Positions 25,863 to 34,469 of a stretch of 64,000 nt of DNA are shown in pieces (position 1 is the first letter of the stretch; each line of letters begins with the position of its first letter). Source of the stretch: Betaproteobacteria bacterium (GTDB lineage Bacteria; Pseudomonadota; Gammaproteobacteria; Burkholderiales; Rhodocyclaceae). Position numbers and translations under genes: made by a program. Where the stretch lies: the NCBI GenBank assembly GCA_020621405.1, contig JAHRYN010000002.1:124001-188000 (forward strand). Direction: 5' to 3'. Under the pieces are notes generated by a model. It ran no database searches, was not told the DNA's origin, and worked only from the letters and a program-made list of their open reading frames with translations.

Positions 25863-26798
25863 ATGCATTCCCGACACTGGCAAGCGCGACGGATCGGTGC
25901 CGGCATGGCACTGGCCGTGCTGTGCGCCGGCCCCTGCGGCGCACAGCAGCCCGACACCACCACCGCCACCGGGCCGGCTCCCGCCGCCGCACCGGTCACC
26001 GTGCTGAGCCCGGACGTCGAGGCACCACGCCCGTTCGGTCATGTGCTGGGCGATGTCGTCACCCAGCGCGTGGCACTCGACCACGACGGTCGCCCGCTCA
26101 ACCTGCCCGGTCTGCCACCGCTAGAACGCACCGGCAACTGGTTCGAGCGGCGCAACGCACGGATCGAGCACGACGCCACCGGCAGACGCTGGCTGGTACT
26201 CGACTACCAGATCATCAACGTGCCCGAGGAACTGCGGGCGATAGACCTGCCCGCACTCGACCTGCCGACGACCGTCGACGGGCAGCGCCTGCAGACAGCC
26301 AGCCTGCCGCTGACCGTGGCGCCGCTGACGCCGACCGTCGTACTGGCGCGGGCCGGGCTGGAGGAAATGCGCCCCGATGCGGACGCACCGCACATCGACA
26401 CCGCTGCGCTGGAACGCCGGCTGCATCTGGCGCTCGCCGCCGCCGCCACCTTGGCCGCCGGCTGGATCGCGCTGCTGTCGCTGCGCCGGTGGCGCGCCGG
26501 CCGCCGCCTGCCGTTCTCGCGTGCCCAGCGCGAGATGAGGCGGCTCGACGCCGGATCGTCCGCCGCCTGGCGACGCCTGCATCGGGCGCTCGACGAGACA
26601 GCCGGCCAGGTCGTGCGCGGGCACAGCCTGGCCACCCTGCTGCTGCGCGCGCCCTGGCTGGTGCCGATCGAGGGCGAACTGCGGCTGTTCTTCGAAGCTT
26701 CGCAGGCACGCTTCTTCGCCGAACATCCCGGCGACGACGCCGACCCGGCAGCGTTGTGCGCGCGCGCCGCCCGGCTGGAACGCAAGGCCCTGGCATGA
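25863..26798 (+). CDS. mxaA: MxaA-like methanol dehydrogenase maturation protein
   Basis: 311-residue protein with a signal peptide (ALAVLCAGPCGAQQ), a periplasmic domain of about 170 residues and one membrane helix (LHLALAAAATLAAGWIALLS, about 180-200), then a basic cytoplasmic tail. This matches MxaA, a factor for metal insertion into PQQ methanol dehydrogenase. Conserved WLVLDYQIINVPEELRAIDL lies near residue 112. The assignment is by layout and position between mxaS and mxaC; sequence conservation of the family is low. It overlaps mxaC by four bases. Confidence 0.8.
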   Translation: MHSRHWQARRIGAGMALAVLCAGPCGAQQPDTTTATGPAPAAAPVTVLSPDVEAPRPFGHVLGDVVTQRVALDHDGRPLNLPGLPPLERTGNWFERRNARIEHDATGRRWLVLDYQIINVPEELRAIDLPALDLPTTVDGQRLQTASLPLTVAPLTPTVVLARAGLEEMRPDADAPHIDTAALERRLHLALAAAATLAAGWIALLSLRRWRAGRRLPFSRAQREMRRLDAGSSAAWRRLHRALDETAGQVVRGHSLATLLLRAPWLVPIEGELRLFFEASQARFFAEHPGDDADPAALCARAARLERKALA

Positions 26799-27823
26799 CA
26801 GACTGGATCTCCGGCCTGTGGCCCGGCACGCTGGCGTTCGCACTGCCCTGGTGGCTGCTCGCCGCGCCGCTGGCGCTGTTGCCGCTGTGGCCGCGCCGCC
26901 GCCATTTCCTGGATTACGGCTGCGTCGACTGGCTGCCGCGTGATCCGCTGGGCGACCTGCTGCTGCGCGGCGGACGCATCGCCGCAGCAGTGGCCATGCT
27001 GGCTGCCGTATTCGGCCTGGCCGGTCTGGGTCAGCCGGCGACCGAGGTACAGCGCACCGGGCGTGGCGCGGAAATCGTCATCGTGCTCGACCGCAGTCGC
27101 AGCATGGACGAACCGCTGGTACCTAAGGGACGGCAGCCGTCGATCGACACCACGCATGACTCGAAAGGCAAGGTCGCGCGCCGCCTGCTCGGCGACTTCG
27201 CGGCCCGGCGCCCGGAAGACCGCTACTCGCTGCTGCTGTTCAGCTCGACGCCGATACCGGTGGTGCCGTTCACGCAGCACGGTGACGTGGTGCAGGCGGC
27301 GATCAGCGCCGGCGGCATCGGCCGCGGGCTGTCCGAGACCGACATCGGCCGCGCGCTGCTGGCCGGCGCCGAACAGTTCGAGCGGCGCGCCTATTCCGGC
27401 AGCCGCATCCTGCTGCTGGTGTCCGACGGCGCGGCACAGGTCGACAACGAGATGCGCGAACGCATCACGCGCGCACTGAAGAAGAACCGCATCGCGCTCT
27501 ACTGGATATTCATCCGCTCGGCGCTGAGCCCCGGACTGGACGCCGACGACAGCGACAGCAACATTCCGGAGGCCGCACTGCACCGCTTCCTGAAGACGAC
27601 TGGCGTGCCTTATCAGGCCTTCGAAGCTGAAGATCCGGAAGCGGTCGAGCAGGCGGTGGCCGAAGTCGACCGCCAGCAGAACCTGCCACTCGACTATATG
27701 GAACGCATTCCGCGCCGCGACTATTCGGCCTGGTGCTACGCCCTTGCCCTGCTCGCCGGGGCGCTGGCGCTGACCTGCCGGCTGCTGACCCGGCCGGCCT
27801 GGAAACAGGAGTTGCAGTCATGA
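26795..27823 (+). CDS. mxaC: MxaC-like VWA-domain membrane protein
   Basis: 342-residue BatA-like protein. An N-terminal hydrophobic region (WLLAAPLALLPLW and RIAAAVAMLAAVFGLAGLG) precedes a VWA domain with the MIDAS motif VLDRSRSMDE near 99 and LLLVSDGAAQ, and a C-terminal helix (YALALLAGALALTCRLL) ends the protein. The VWA domain would face the periplasm. In methylotrophs MxaC is needed for mature methanol dehydrogenase. Start by ATGA overlap with mxaA; stop overlaps mxaK in the same way. Confidence 0.83.
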   Translation: MTDWISGLWPGTLAFALPWWLLAAPLALLPLWPRRRHFLDYGCVDWLPRDPLGDLLLRGGRIAAAVAMLAAVFGLAGLGQPATEVQRTGRGAEIVIVLDRSRSMDEPLVPKGRQPSIDTTHDSKGKVARRLLGDFAARRPEDRYSLLLFSSTPIPVVPFTQHGDVVQAAISAGGIGRGLSETDIGRALLAGAEQFERRAYSGSRILLLVSDGAAQVDNEMRERITRALKKNRIALYWIFIRSALSPGLDADDSDSNIPEAALHRFLKTTGVPYQAFEAEDPEAVEQAVAEVDRQQNLPLDYMERIPRRDYSAWCYALALLAGALALTCRLLTRPAWKQELQS

Positions 27824-28359
27824 AACTGCGCAGCCTTGCCTCGCTGCTTGCACTGTTGATCGGCTGCAGCCTGTTTTTTGCAGCCTGGGAGGCCTACCGG
27901 CTCGGACAGGCACGGGATTTCAACCAGCGGGTCGCCGGTGCAGCCGATGCCTCAGTCACGCTCGACGCCCCCGAGGCCGAATTTGCGCGCGCCATGTCAC
28001 TGGCTGCGCGCAACGACTACGACGGCGCAGTGCGCGCCTACAAGACCCTGTCGCGCAGTGTCGATGGCGAACTGCTGCAGTCGGTGTTGTACAACCTGGG
28101 CAACCTGCATCTGCGAGAGGCGCTGAAGTACGGGCCGGAAAACATCGGCCGCTCGCTGCCGCTGGCCGAACTGGCCAAAACCAGTTACCGCGAACTGCTG
28201 CACCTGAATCCGGCACACTGGGACGCCAAGTACAACCTCGAACGCACCTTGCGGCTGGCACCGGAGCGGGAGGAAATCGTCAGCGAGGCGCCGCCCTTGC
28301 CCAAGGACAGCGAACGGGCCGTGACGACGATGAAGGCCTTTACGCTGGGACTGCCGTGA
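27820..28359 (+). CDS. mxaK: MxaK-like protein
   Basis: 179-residue protein with one N-terminal signal anchor (SLASLLALLIGCSLFFAAW) and a TPR-like helical periplasmic domain (AMSLAARNDYDGAVRAYKTL, then VLYNLGNLHLREALKYG). The short TPR fold between two VWA proteins recalls BatC in Bat operons and is the expected shape for MxaK. Coupled by ATGA to mxaC and by TGATG to mxaL. Confidence 0.82.
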   Translation: MKLRSLASLLALLIGCSLFFAAWEAYRLGQARDFNQRVAGAADASVTLDAPEAEFARAMSLAARNDYDGAVRAYKTLSRSVDGELLQSVLYNLGNLHLREALKYGPENIGRSLPLAELAKTSYRELLHLNPAHWDAKYNLERTLRLAPEREEIVSEAPPLPKDSERAVTTMKAFTLGLP

Positions 28360-29351
28360 TGTGGCCGGCCGGTCAGTTGCTGGCTCGCGCCCGCGGTCCG
28401 CAGACACGGCTGCTGAGCGCCGCGACCGCGCTGTTCGCCATCGCCGCCGTGCTGCCGCCACTGCCGCTGCCCGGACCCAGCTATCACCACATGGTGGTGC
28501 TGGACATCACGCAGAGCATGAACACGCTCGACTATGAAATCGACGGCAAGCCGGTCAGCCGGCTCGCTTTCGCCAAGCGAAGCCTGGCCGAATCGCTGCG
28601 TCGGCTGCCCTGCGGCTCCACGGTCGGCTGGGGCGTGTTTGCCGAATACCGTCTGCTGGCGCTGATGACGCCGGTCGAGGTGTGCGGCAACTACCACGAA
28701 CTGCTGGCGACGCTGGCGAACATCGACGGCCAGATGTCCTGGGCCGGCGCAAGCCAGATCTCCAAGGGTCTGTTTTCATCGATCCGCACGCTCAAGGACA
28801 TGGATCAGTCGCCGTCGCTGGTGTTCATCACCGACGGTCAGGAGGCACCGCCGATGAATCCGGCCATGCAGCCGAGCTTCGATGGCGAGCCGGGCAAGGT
28901 GAAGGGGCTGATCATCGGCACAGGCGGCAGCACGCTGAGCCCGATTCCCAAGTTCGATCCGGACGGACGTCCTCTCGGTTACTGGCGTGCCGACGAGGTG
29001 GCCCAGAGTGACGCTTCCAGCAGCGGGCGCGGCGGCAGTGCATCGGAAACGATGGTCGACGAAAACGGCAGGGCGGTCACAAGAAGCATCTCCAGCGGAA
29101 CGGAACACCTGTCGAGTCTGAAGGCGAGCCATCTGCAGGACCTCGCATCCCAGACCGGCATGGCCTACCAGACGCTGGTTTCGGCCGACGAACTGACGAG
29201 CGCGCTGACCAACTCCAACCTCGCGCGCACGCAATCGGTTCCCACGCAAATCAGCTGGCTGCCGGCTCTGCTCGGGCTGGTCTGCCTGGCCTGGGCTTTC
29301 CGACCCGACATGCCGCACCGGACACGCCGGGAACGAAAACGCCTGCGCTGA
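28359..29351 (+). CDS. mxaL: MxaL-like VWA-domain membrane protein
   Basis: 330-residue VWA protein. An N-terminal helix is followed by a VWA domain with MVVLDITQSMNTLD near residue 45 (DxTxS MIDAS) and LVFITDGQEAPP; the C-terminal helix is near WLPALLGLVCLAWAF. It is the third VWA protein of the operon, with MxaS and MxaC. The ATG at 28359 is preferred; a GTG one codon upstream is in the same frame. It is the last gene before the long leader of xoxF. No MxaD homologue follows. Confidence 0.83.
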   Translation: MWPAGQLLARARGPQTRLLSAATALFAIAAVLPPLPLPGPSYHHMVVLDITQSMNTLDYEIDGKPVSRLAFAKRSLAESLRRLPCGSTVGWGVFAEYRLLALMTPVEVCGNYHELLATLANIDGQMSWAGASQISKGLFSSIRTLKDMDQSPSLVFITDGQEAPPMNPAMQPSFDGEPGKVKGLIIGTGGSTLSPIPKFDPDGRPLGYWRADEVAQSDASSSGRGGSASETMVDENGRAVTRSISSGTEHLSSLKASHLQDLASQTGMAYQTLVSADELTSALTNSNLARTQSVPTQISWLPALLGLVCLAWAFRPDMPHRTRRERKRLR

Positions 29352-29446
29352 TCCGCGCAACCGGTCGGAACCACCTGGCCCGCCAGTTCCATGCGCTGCA
29401 TTTTTACGCAAACGGCAGGTCATTCAAAAAGCATAAGCAGTCCGTT

Positions 29447-29489
29447 GCGCACTGCAACATCCGCCGATTTTTGCTATGTTGCAGTGCGC
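29447..29489. promoter_or_regulatory. 14-bp perfect inverted repeat between mxaL and xoxF
   Basis: Arms GCGCACTGCAACAT (29447-29460) and ATGTTGCAGTGCGC (29476-29489) around a 15-base loop. It could be the end of the mxa transcript or an operator; no T-run follows. The 12-mer CGCACTGCAACA recurs at 51753-51764 upstream of norE. Confidence 0.55.
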
Positions 29490-29583
29490 CACAACGAGCA
29501 CTCACACACCCCGTCAAACCACACAATTAAGCCAGAGAGCGATTTTCCATCCCGGCGTCAACATTAAAATTTTGAAGTCGCTT

Positions 29584-29623
29584 CGGGAAATCTTCCCGCC
29601 GCTCAAAATTCGTGTGCTATACC
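29584..29623 (+). promoter_or_regulatory. Candidate xoxF promoter with overlapping palindrome
   Basis: An extended -10-like TGCTATACC ends at 29623, with no recognisable -35. In that position lies the palindrome CGGGAA-ATC-TTCCCG (29584-29598), suggesting an activator site. The promoter is inferred from sequence only. Confidence 0.4.
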
Positions 29624-29675
29624 TTCATTACCCCGACGCCCGAGGCCACTTATGGGCATCGCCGGGCAACAGCGG

Positions 29676-29706
29676 CCGAAGCGTTCGACACGAGGCTTCG
29701 GTTTTT
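29676..29706 (+). terminator. Terminator-like hairpin in the xoxF leader (possible attenuator)
   Basis: A perfect 7-bp stem (CCGAAGC/GCTTCGG, 12-base loop) followed by TTTTT. It ends 23 bases before the xoxF ATG and just upstream of its Shine-Dalgarno. The same GCTTCGG also occurs at 29580-29586, so an alternative pairing partner exists if transcription starts upstream of it. Confidence 0.6.
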
Positions 29707-29729
29707 CTGGTCGCAATGAGGAGGAGCCT

Positions 29730-31532
29730 ATGTCCATCAAGATGAAACAACTGCCCCTGTGGGTCGCTGCACTTGCCATCCCGGGCACTGCACTGGCCAA
29801 TGCTGACGTAGCCAAGCTGATCAAGGATCCGAAGAACTGGCCGATGCAGGCCGGCAACTTCGAAAACCAGCGTTACAGCAATCTCAATCAGATCAACAAA
29901 AAGAACGTCAAGGATCTGAAGGTTGCATGGACGTTCTCGACCGGTGTGCTGCGCGGTCACGAAGGTGGTCCGCTGGTCATCGGCGACACGCTGTTCGTGC
30001 ATTCGCCTTTCCCCAACAAGGTTTTCGCCATTGATCTGGAAACCCAGAAGATCAAGTGGAAGTACGAGCCGAAGCAGGATCCGTCTGTGATTCCGGTGAT
30101 GTGTTGCGACACCGTCAATCGCGGCCTGGCCTACGCCGAAGGCAAGGTGTTCCTGCAGCAAGCCGACACGACGCTCGTTGCCCTGGATGCCAAGACCGGC
30201 AAGAAGCTGTGGGACGTCAAGAACGGCGATCCGAAGGTCGGTGGCACCAACACCAACGCACCGCACGTATTCAAGGACAAGGTCATCACCGGTATCTCCG
30301 GCGGTGAATTCGGCATCCGCGGCTACGTTGCTGCCTACGACATCAACACCGGCAAGCAGGTCTGGAAGGGCTACAGCACCGGCCCCGACGCAGAAATGCT
30401 GATGGATCCGGAGAAGACCGTGACCTGGACCAACGGCAAGCTGGCGCCGGTGGGCAAGGATTCGTCGCTCAAGACCTGGCAGGGCGACCAGTGGAAGATC
30501 GGCGGCGGCACGACCTGGGGCTGGTACTCGTACGATCAGCAGGAAAACCTGATGTACTACGGCTCGGGCAACCCGTCGACCTGGAATCCGTCGCAGCGTC
30601 CGGGCGACAACAAGTGGTCCATGACCATCTGGGCACGTGACGTCGATACCGGCAAGGCTCGCTGGGTCTACCAGATGACGCCGCACGACGAGTGGGACTT
30701 CGACGGCATCAACGAGATGATCCTCGCCGACATCGACGTCAAGGGCAAGAAGCGCAAGACCGTGGTTCACTTCGACCGCAATGGCTTCGGCTACACGCTC
30801 GACCGCGTCACCGGCGAACTGCTGACCGCCGAGAAGTTCGATCCGAAGGTGAACTGGGCGACCCACGTCGACATGAACACCGGTCGTCCGCAAGTCGTGT
30901 CCAAGTACTCGACCCAGGCCAACGGCGAAGACGTGAACAGCAAGGGCATCTGCCCGGCAGCGCTCGGCTCGAAGGACCAGCAGCCGGCCGCGTTCAACCC
31001 GAAGAATGGCCTGTTCTACGTGCCGACGAACCACGTCTGCATGGACTACGAGCCGTTCAAGGTTGAGTACACCGCAGGCCAGCCGTACGTCGGCGCAACG
31101 CTGTCGATGTACCCGGCTCCGGGCAGCCATGGCGGCATGGGCAACTTCATCGCCTGGGACGCCGGCAAGGGCAAGATCGTCCAGTCCAAGGCCGAGAAGT
31201 TCTCGGTATGGTCGGGCGCTCTCGTGACCGCGGGTGGCGTGGCCTGCTACGGCACGCTCGAGGGCTACCTGAAGTGCGTCGATGCTGACGACATCAACAA
31301 GGAGCTGTTCAAGTTCAAGACGCCGTCCGGCATCATCGGCAACGTCAATACCTGGGAACACAAGGGCAAGCAGTACATCGGCGTGCTGTCGGGCATCGGT
31401 GGCTGGGCTGGTATCGGCCTCGCCGCAGGTCTCGAAAAGCCGACCGACGGCCTGGGTGCGGTGGGTGGCTATGCTGAACTGGCCAACTACACCGAACTGG
31501 GCGGTGTGATGACTGTCTTCGCACTGCCGTAA
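29730..31532 (+). CDS. xoxF: XoxF-type lanthanide-dependent methanol dehydrogenase
   Basis: 600-residue periplasmic PQQ alcohol dehydrogenase with a signal peptide ([13 protein letters not shown]). The eight-bladed propeller shows the vicinal disulfide Cys125-Cys126 in [10 protein letters not shown] that stacks on PQQ. The catalytic Asp323 lies in [11 protein letters not shown]; Asp325, two residues on, is the extra acidic ligand that marks XoxF enzymes and is Ala in calcium-type MxaF. It oxidises methanol to formaldehyde or formate and passes electrons to a c-type cytochrome. The start has GAGGAGGAG just upstream. Codon use is more strongly biased than in its neighbours, suggesting high expression. 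It is followed by a strong terminator, then xoxJ. Confidence 0.95.
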   Translation: MSIKMKQLPLWVAALAIPGTALANADVAKLIKDPKNWPMQAGNFENQRYSNLNQINKKNVKDLKVAWTFSTGVLRGHEGGPLVIGDTLFVHSPFPNKVFAIDLETQKIKWKYEPKQDPSVIPVMCCDTVNRGLAYAEGKVFLQQADTTLVALDAKTGKKLWDVKNGDPKVGGTNTNAPHVFKDKVITGISGGEFGIRGYVAAYDINTGKQVWKGYSTGPDAEMLMDPEKTVTWTNGKLAPVGKDSSLKTWQGDQWKIGGGTTWGWYSYDQQENLMYYGSGNPSTWNPSQRPGDNKWSMTIWARDVDTGKARWVYQMTPHDEWDFDGINEMILADIDVKGKKRKTVVHFDRNGFGYTLDRVTGELLTAEKFDPKVNWATHVDMNTGRPQVVSKYSTQANGEDVNSKGICPAALGSKDQQPAAFNPKNGLFYVPTNHVCMDYEPFKVEYTAGQPYVGATLSMYPAPGSHGGMGNFIAWDAGKGKIVQSKAEKFSVWSGALVTAGGVACYGTLEGYLKCVDADDINKELFKFKTPSGIIGNVNTWEHKGKQYIGVLSGIGGWAGIGLAAGLEKPTDGLGAVGGYAELANYTELGGVMTVFALP

Positions 31533-31546
31533 TGGTGCGTTGATCG

Positions 31547-31567
31547 GAAGGCGCGGCACGCGCCTTC
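31547..31567 (+). terminator. Stem-loop downstream of xoxF
   Basis: A perfect 9-bp stem GAAGGCGCG/CGCGCCTTC with a 3-base loop, 14 bp after the xoxF stop. It lies just before the true terminator and may protect the 3' end of the mRNA. Confidence 0.6.
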
Positions 31568-31580
31568 TGCAAGGTCTCGG

Positions 31581-31618
31581 ACTGGCACTGTGCGGAAACG
31601 CCGGTGCCAGTTTTTTTT
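31581..31618 (+). terminator. Rho-independent terminator of xoxF
   Basis: Stem ACTGGCAC/GTGCCAGT with a 15-base loop, followed by eight T. It separates the abundant xoxF message from xoxJ, which would need readthrough or its own promoter. Confidence 0.85.
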
Positions 31619-31739
31619 CGCGTCGAAAATTCAAGCGATCAAAACGAAACCGCTGACGCGCTGTCAGACTGGCCGGGCATTGCTGGAGCGCCTGATATGC
31701 GCCCTTGCCCGCATCGTTCATCCGGAGGAGACCATAACA

Positions 31740-32609
31740 ATGAAACAGACCATGTTCGCCGCGGCGCTCGCACTGGCTGCCGGGTTTGCCACGACCGTGG
31801 CTCACGCGCAGGAAACAGGCGACGACAAGGTACTTCGCGTATGCGCGGACCCGAACAACATGCCACTGTCGAACGACAAGGGCGAAGGCTACGAGAACAA
31901 GATCGCCGAACTGCTGGCCAAGGATCTGGGCTGGCCGCTTGAATACACCTATTTCCCGCAACGCATGGGCTTCGTGCGCATGACGCTGAAGGCCAAGCAC
32001 CCGACGATTCCGGGCAAGTTCAAGTGCGACCTCATCATCGGCGTGCCGGTCGGTTTCGATCTCGGTGCGACCATCAAACCCTATTTCCGCTCGACCTACG
32101 CGATGGTGTTCCGGAAAGGCAGCGGACTGGACAGCGTCAAGGTGCCGGACGACCTGCTCAAGCTGCCGCCGGAAAAGCTGCATGCGCTCAAGTTCGGCGT
32201 GTTCTCGCAGACGCCACCGGTGGACTGGCTGCTGCGCAACAAGCTGTTCGATCAGGCCATCTCGTACCAGCGCCAGTCGGGAGACCCCGAGGCCTACCCG
32301 GGCGAAATCGTCGAAAAGGAACTGGTTGCCGGCAAGGTCGATGTCGCGATGGCTTGGGGACCGATAGCCGGCTACTTCGGCCGCAACACCAAGGCCGCTG
32401 ACCTGGTGACGGTGCCTTTCCCACCGGAAAACTCGATCAAGTTCGACTACGCCATCACAATGGCCGTCCGCTACGGCGAAAAAGACTGGAAAAACAGGAT
32501 AGACGACGCCGTGCAACGCAATCTCCCCGGCATACAGGCCATCCTGACGTCGTACGGCGTGCCGCTGATCGACGAATCCCAGGCCGGCCACACGGTCGTG
32601 GATCGCTGA
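31740..32609 (+). CDS. xoxJ: XoxJ/MxaJ-type periplasmic substrate-binding-like protein
   Basis: 289-residue protein with a signal peptide (MFAAALALAAGFATTVAHAQ) and a type 2 periplasmic-binding fold (VLRVCADPNNMPLSNDKGEG at the mature start). Members adjacent to xoxF or mxaF are needed for methanol dehydrogenase activity, probably as chaperones of the apo-enzyme. Start at 31740 with GGAGGAG upstream. Usually a cytochrome cL gene (xoxG) lies between xoxF and xoxJ; here there is none. Confidence 0.88.
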   Translation: MKQTMFAAALALAAGFATTVAHAQETGDDKVLRVCADPNNMPLSNDKGEGYENKIAELLAKDLGWPLEYTYFPQRMGFVRMTLKAKHPTIPGKFKCDLIIGVPVGFDLGATIKPYFRSTYAMVFRKGSGLDSVKVPDDLLKLPPEKLHALKFGVFSQTPPVDWLLRNKLFDQAISYQRQSGDPEAYPGEIVEKELVAGKVDVAMAWGPIAGYFGRNTKAADLVTVPFPPENSIKFDYAITMAVRYGEKDWKNRIDDAVQRNLPGIQAILTSYGVPLIDESQAGHTVVDR

Positions 32610-32631
32610 TCAGACTGCGGAAGCACTGGCC

Positions 32632-33687
32632 TTGCACCTGCCCGCATCCGTCTTTCTCATGCTTGCACTGTCACCGGCTGCGCTGTTGCCGCAGATGGCG
32701 TACGCCATGGACGAACGGGACGTCGCGGCTTTGATACGCCTGCGCCCCAGCGTACTCAAGGTCGAGGCGTCCGACAGCCATGGCAACGTGTCGGTCGGCA
32801 CCGGCGTCGCCGTTGGCCCGGGCGTGATCGCGACGGCCTGCCATGTCACCGCGCACGCGACGACCGTACGCGTAGTCAGCGAGGGCGAACGCATGCAGGT
32901 CGCGTCGCAGCGTGCGCAGGTCAGGCGCGATCTGTGCCTGCTCGACGTACCGGGCGCTTCGCAGGTGCCGGTGGTGGAACTGCGCAGCACACCGCTGCGC
33001 CCCGGCGAGGAACTGATCGCCCTGGGCTACATACTTGGCGCGGCACCGCGCCTGAGCAACGGCACCGTCCTGCGGTTGCATCGCCACGATGGCGCGCTGG
33101 TCATCCAGAGCACCACGCCGTTTACCTCGGGCGCGAGCGGCGGCGGCCTGTTCGACCGCGACGGGCGGCTGGCGGGCTTGATGACCTTCCGCTTCCGCGG
33201 CGGCAACGACAAGCAGTTCTCGCTGCCGGTAGACTGGATACGCGAAGCGATGGCGCTGCCGGCCGGTCCGGAAGTCGCCCCGCTCGAGGGACACGCCTTC
33301 TGGGATCAGGCAGAAGACGGGTTGCCGCCCTTTCTGCGCAGCCTGCGACTGCAGGCGGAAGCACGCTGGGGTGAGCTGGAAACGCTGGCCCGCGGCTGGG
33401 TTGCCGGCAACGAAGCCGACGCGTCGGCCTGGTATTCGCTCGGTCGCGCACAGCTCGGACAGGGGCACGACGCCGATGGCGTCGCCTCGCTGGCAAGGGC
33501 CAGTGCGCTCGATGGCGACAACCTGGTCTTCCTGACCGAACTGGCACTGGTTCAGCACGCCCTGCATGACGACAGCGGCTACGCGCTGTCGCGTGCCCGG
33601 CTGGCACGGATTGCACCGGCTGCGCTGACCGGACTGGACGAAAGACTCGGCGCCTGCGGCACTGACACTGCAGGCAGGCGCTGTTGA
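32632..33687 (+). CDS. Trypsin-like serine protease with C-terminal TPR-like region
   Basis: 351 residues. The N-terminus looks like a signal peptide. A trypsin/DegP-like domain shows a plausible triad: His71 in ATACHVTAH, Asp100 or Asp105 in RRDLCLLDV, and Ser169 in SGASGGGLFD. The C-terminal third (ASAWYSLGRAQLGQGHDADG, ASLARASALDG) resembles TPR repeats; no PDZ domain is present. The TTG at 32632 is taken as start because it keeps the signal peptide whole; ATG at 32659 is an alternative. It begins 22 bp after xoxJ, so it is probably in the same transcript. A role in quality control or maturation of XoxF is inferred only from position. Confidence 0.78.
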   Translation: MHLPASVFLMLALSPAALLPQMAYAMDERDVAALIRLRPSVLKVEASDSHGNVSVGTGVAVGPGVIATACHVTAHATTVRVVSEGERMQVASQRAQVRRDLCLLDVPGASQVPVVELRSTPLRPGEELIALGYILGAAPRLSNGTVLRLHRHDGALVIQSTTPFTSGASGGGLFDRDGRLAGLMTFRFRGGNDKQFSLPVDWIREAMALPAGPEVAPLEGHAFWDQAEDGLPPFLRSLRLQAEARWGELETLARGWVAGNEADASAWYSLGRAQLGQGHDADGVASLARASALDGDNLVFLTELALVQHALHDDSGYALSRARLARIAPAALTGLDERLGACGTDTAGRRC

Positions 33688-33740
33688 AATCACCCAATAC
33701 CGGGCAACAAGAAGCCCGGACACATGACGGAGGAGTCGAC

Positions 33741-34424
33741 ATGAAGTGCCGTACGAGTATGTCCACGCTGCTGCTCGCGCTGTGCGCGATCGCAGGCATC
33801 GCCCATGCGGAACCGAGCGATGAAATCACCGAGGCGGAAAAGCAGCTGTTCATGAACGACCAGCTGTCGTCGCTGAAGTCGCCGACCACGCTGAGCTACA
33901 CCTTCAAGCGCAGTGGCAGCCAGGAGGCGCCATTCCAGGATTCGGTCGAAGTGCGCATCAGCGAGGACAAGAGCGGGCGCAAGGTCAGCACGGTCTGCCT
34001 GAACGGCCCACGCCGGACCGAAATCCCCGAGATCGACGCGGCCCAGAGCAATCCCGCTCTGATGTGCTTTCTCGAACGCGACATCGTTGAAATGCAGCGC
34101 CTGACCGGTGGCAAGGCCGCCTATTTCCGCAAGCGCATCCGGCTGGCGCTGTCGGAAGGTCCGAAAGGCACACCGGTCAAGGTCAGCTTCGGCGGCCGGA
34201 CGATCGACGCGAAGGAATACCGCATCACGCCTTACAGCAACGATCCGAACCGCCAGAAGTTTCCGAAATACCTGGGCAAGAGCTACGTGTTCGTGCTGTC
34301 GGATGCGGTACCCGGCGGCGTCTATCGCGTGGACAGTGCCATTCCCGATCCGGCCGCGCCCGACAGCAAGAACGTGCTGATCGAGGACGACATGGTGCTC
34401 GCCAGCGCCGGCCCGAAGGGCTGA
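33741..34424 (+). CDS. Periplasmic protein of unknown function in the xox cluster
   Basis: 227 residues with a signal peptide (LLLALCAIAGIAHA). The mature protein is mixed alpha/beta with no motif that I recognise; two Cys (in STVCLNGP and ALMCFLERD) might form a disulfide. ACGGAGGAG lies eight bases before the ATG. It is 53 bp after the protease gene and the last gene before a strong palindrome, so it closes the xox transcription unit. Confidence 0.75.
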   Translation: MKCRTSMSTLLLALCAIAGIAHAEPSDEITEAEKQLFMNDQLSSLKSPTTLSYTFKRSGSQEAPFQDSVEVRISEDKSGRKVSTVCLNGPRRTEIPEIDAAQSNPALMCFLERDIVEMQRLTGGKAAYFRKRIRLALSEGPKGTPVKVSFGGRTIDAKEYRITPYSNDPNRQKFPKYLGKSYVFVLSDAVPGGVYRVDSAIPDPAAPDSKNVLIEDDMVLASAGPKG

Positions 34425-34430
34425 CGCGCC

Positions 34431-34460
34431 GCGGCCGGAAGCCTGCAGGCTTCCGGCCGC
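34431..34460. terminator. 30-bp perfect palindrome between convergent genes
   Basis: A perfect, loopless 30-bp palindrome centred at 34445/34446, 6 bp after the last xox-cluster gene and 9 bp before the stop of the convergent GGDEF/EAL gene. It probably terminates both strands, although it lacks a T-run. Confidence 0.7.
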
Positions 34461-34469
34461 GGAGAAACA

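Larger units (their letters stand above)
29352..29729. other. Intergenic region and 5' leader of xoxF
   Basis: 378 bp containing a 14-bp inverted repeat, a second short palindrome at the likely promoter, and a terminator-like hairpin close to the start codon, each listed separately. No open reading frame of note. Confidence 0.8.

Noticed and set aside
29628-32591. Very long open frame (about 987 codons) on the strand opposite xoxF and xoxJ
   Set aside because: It is the antisense shadow of two strongly codon-biased genes; it has no homology-like motifs, crosses the xoxF terminator, and xoxF is unmistakable.
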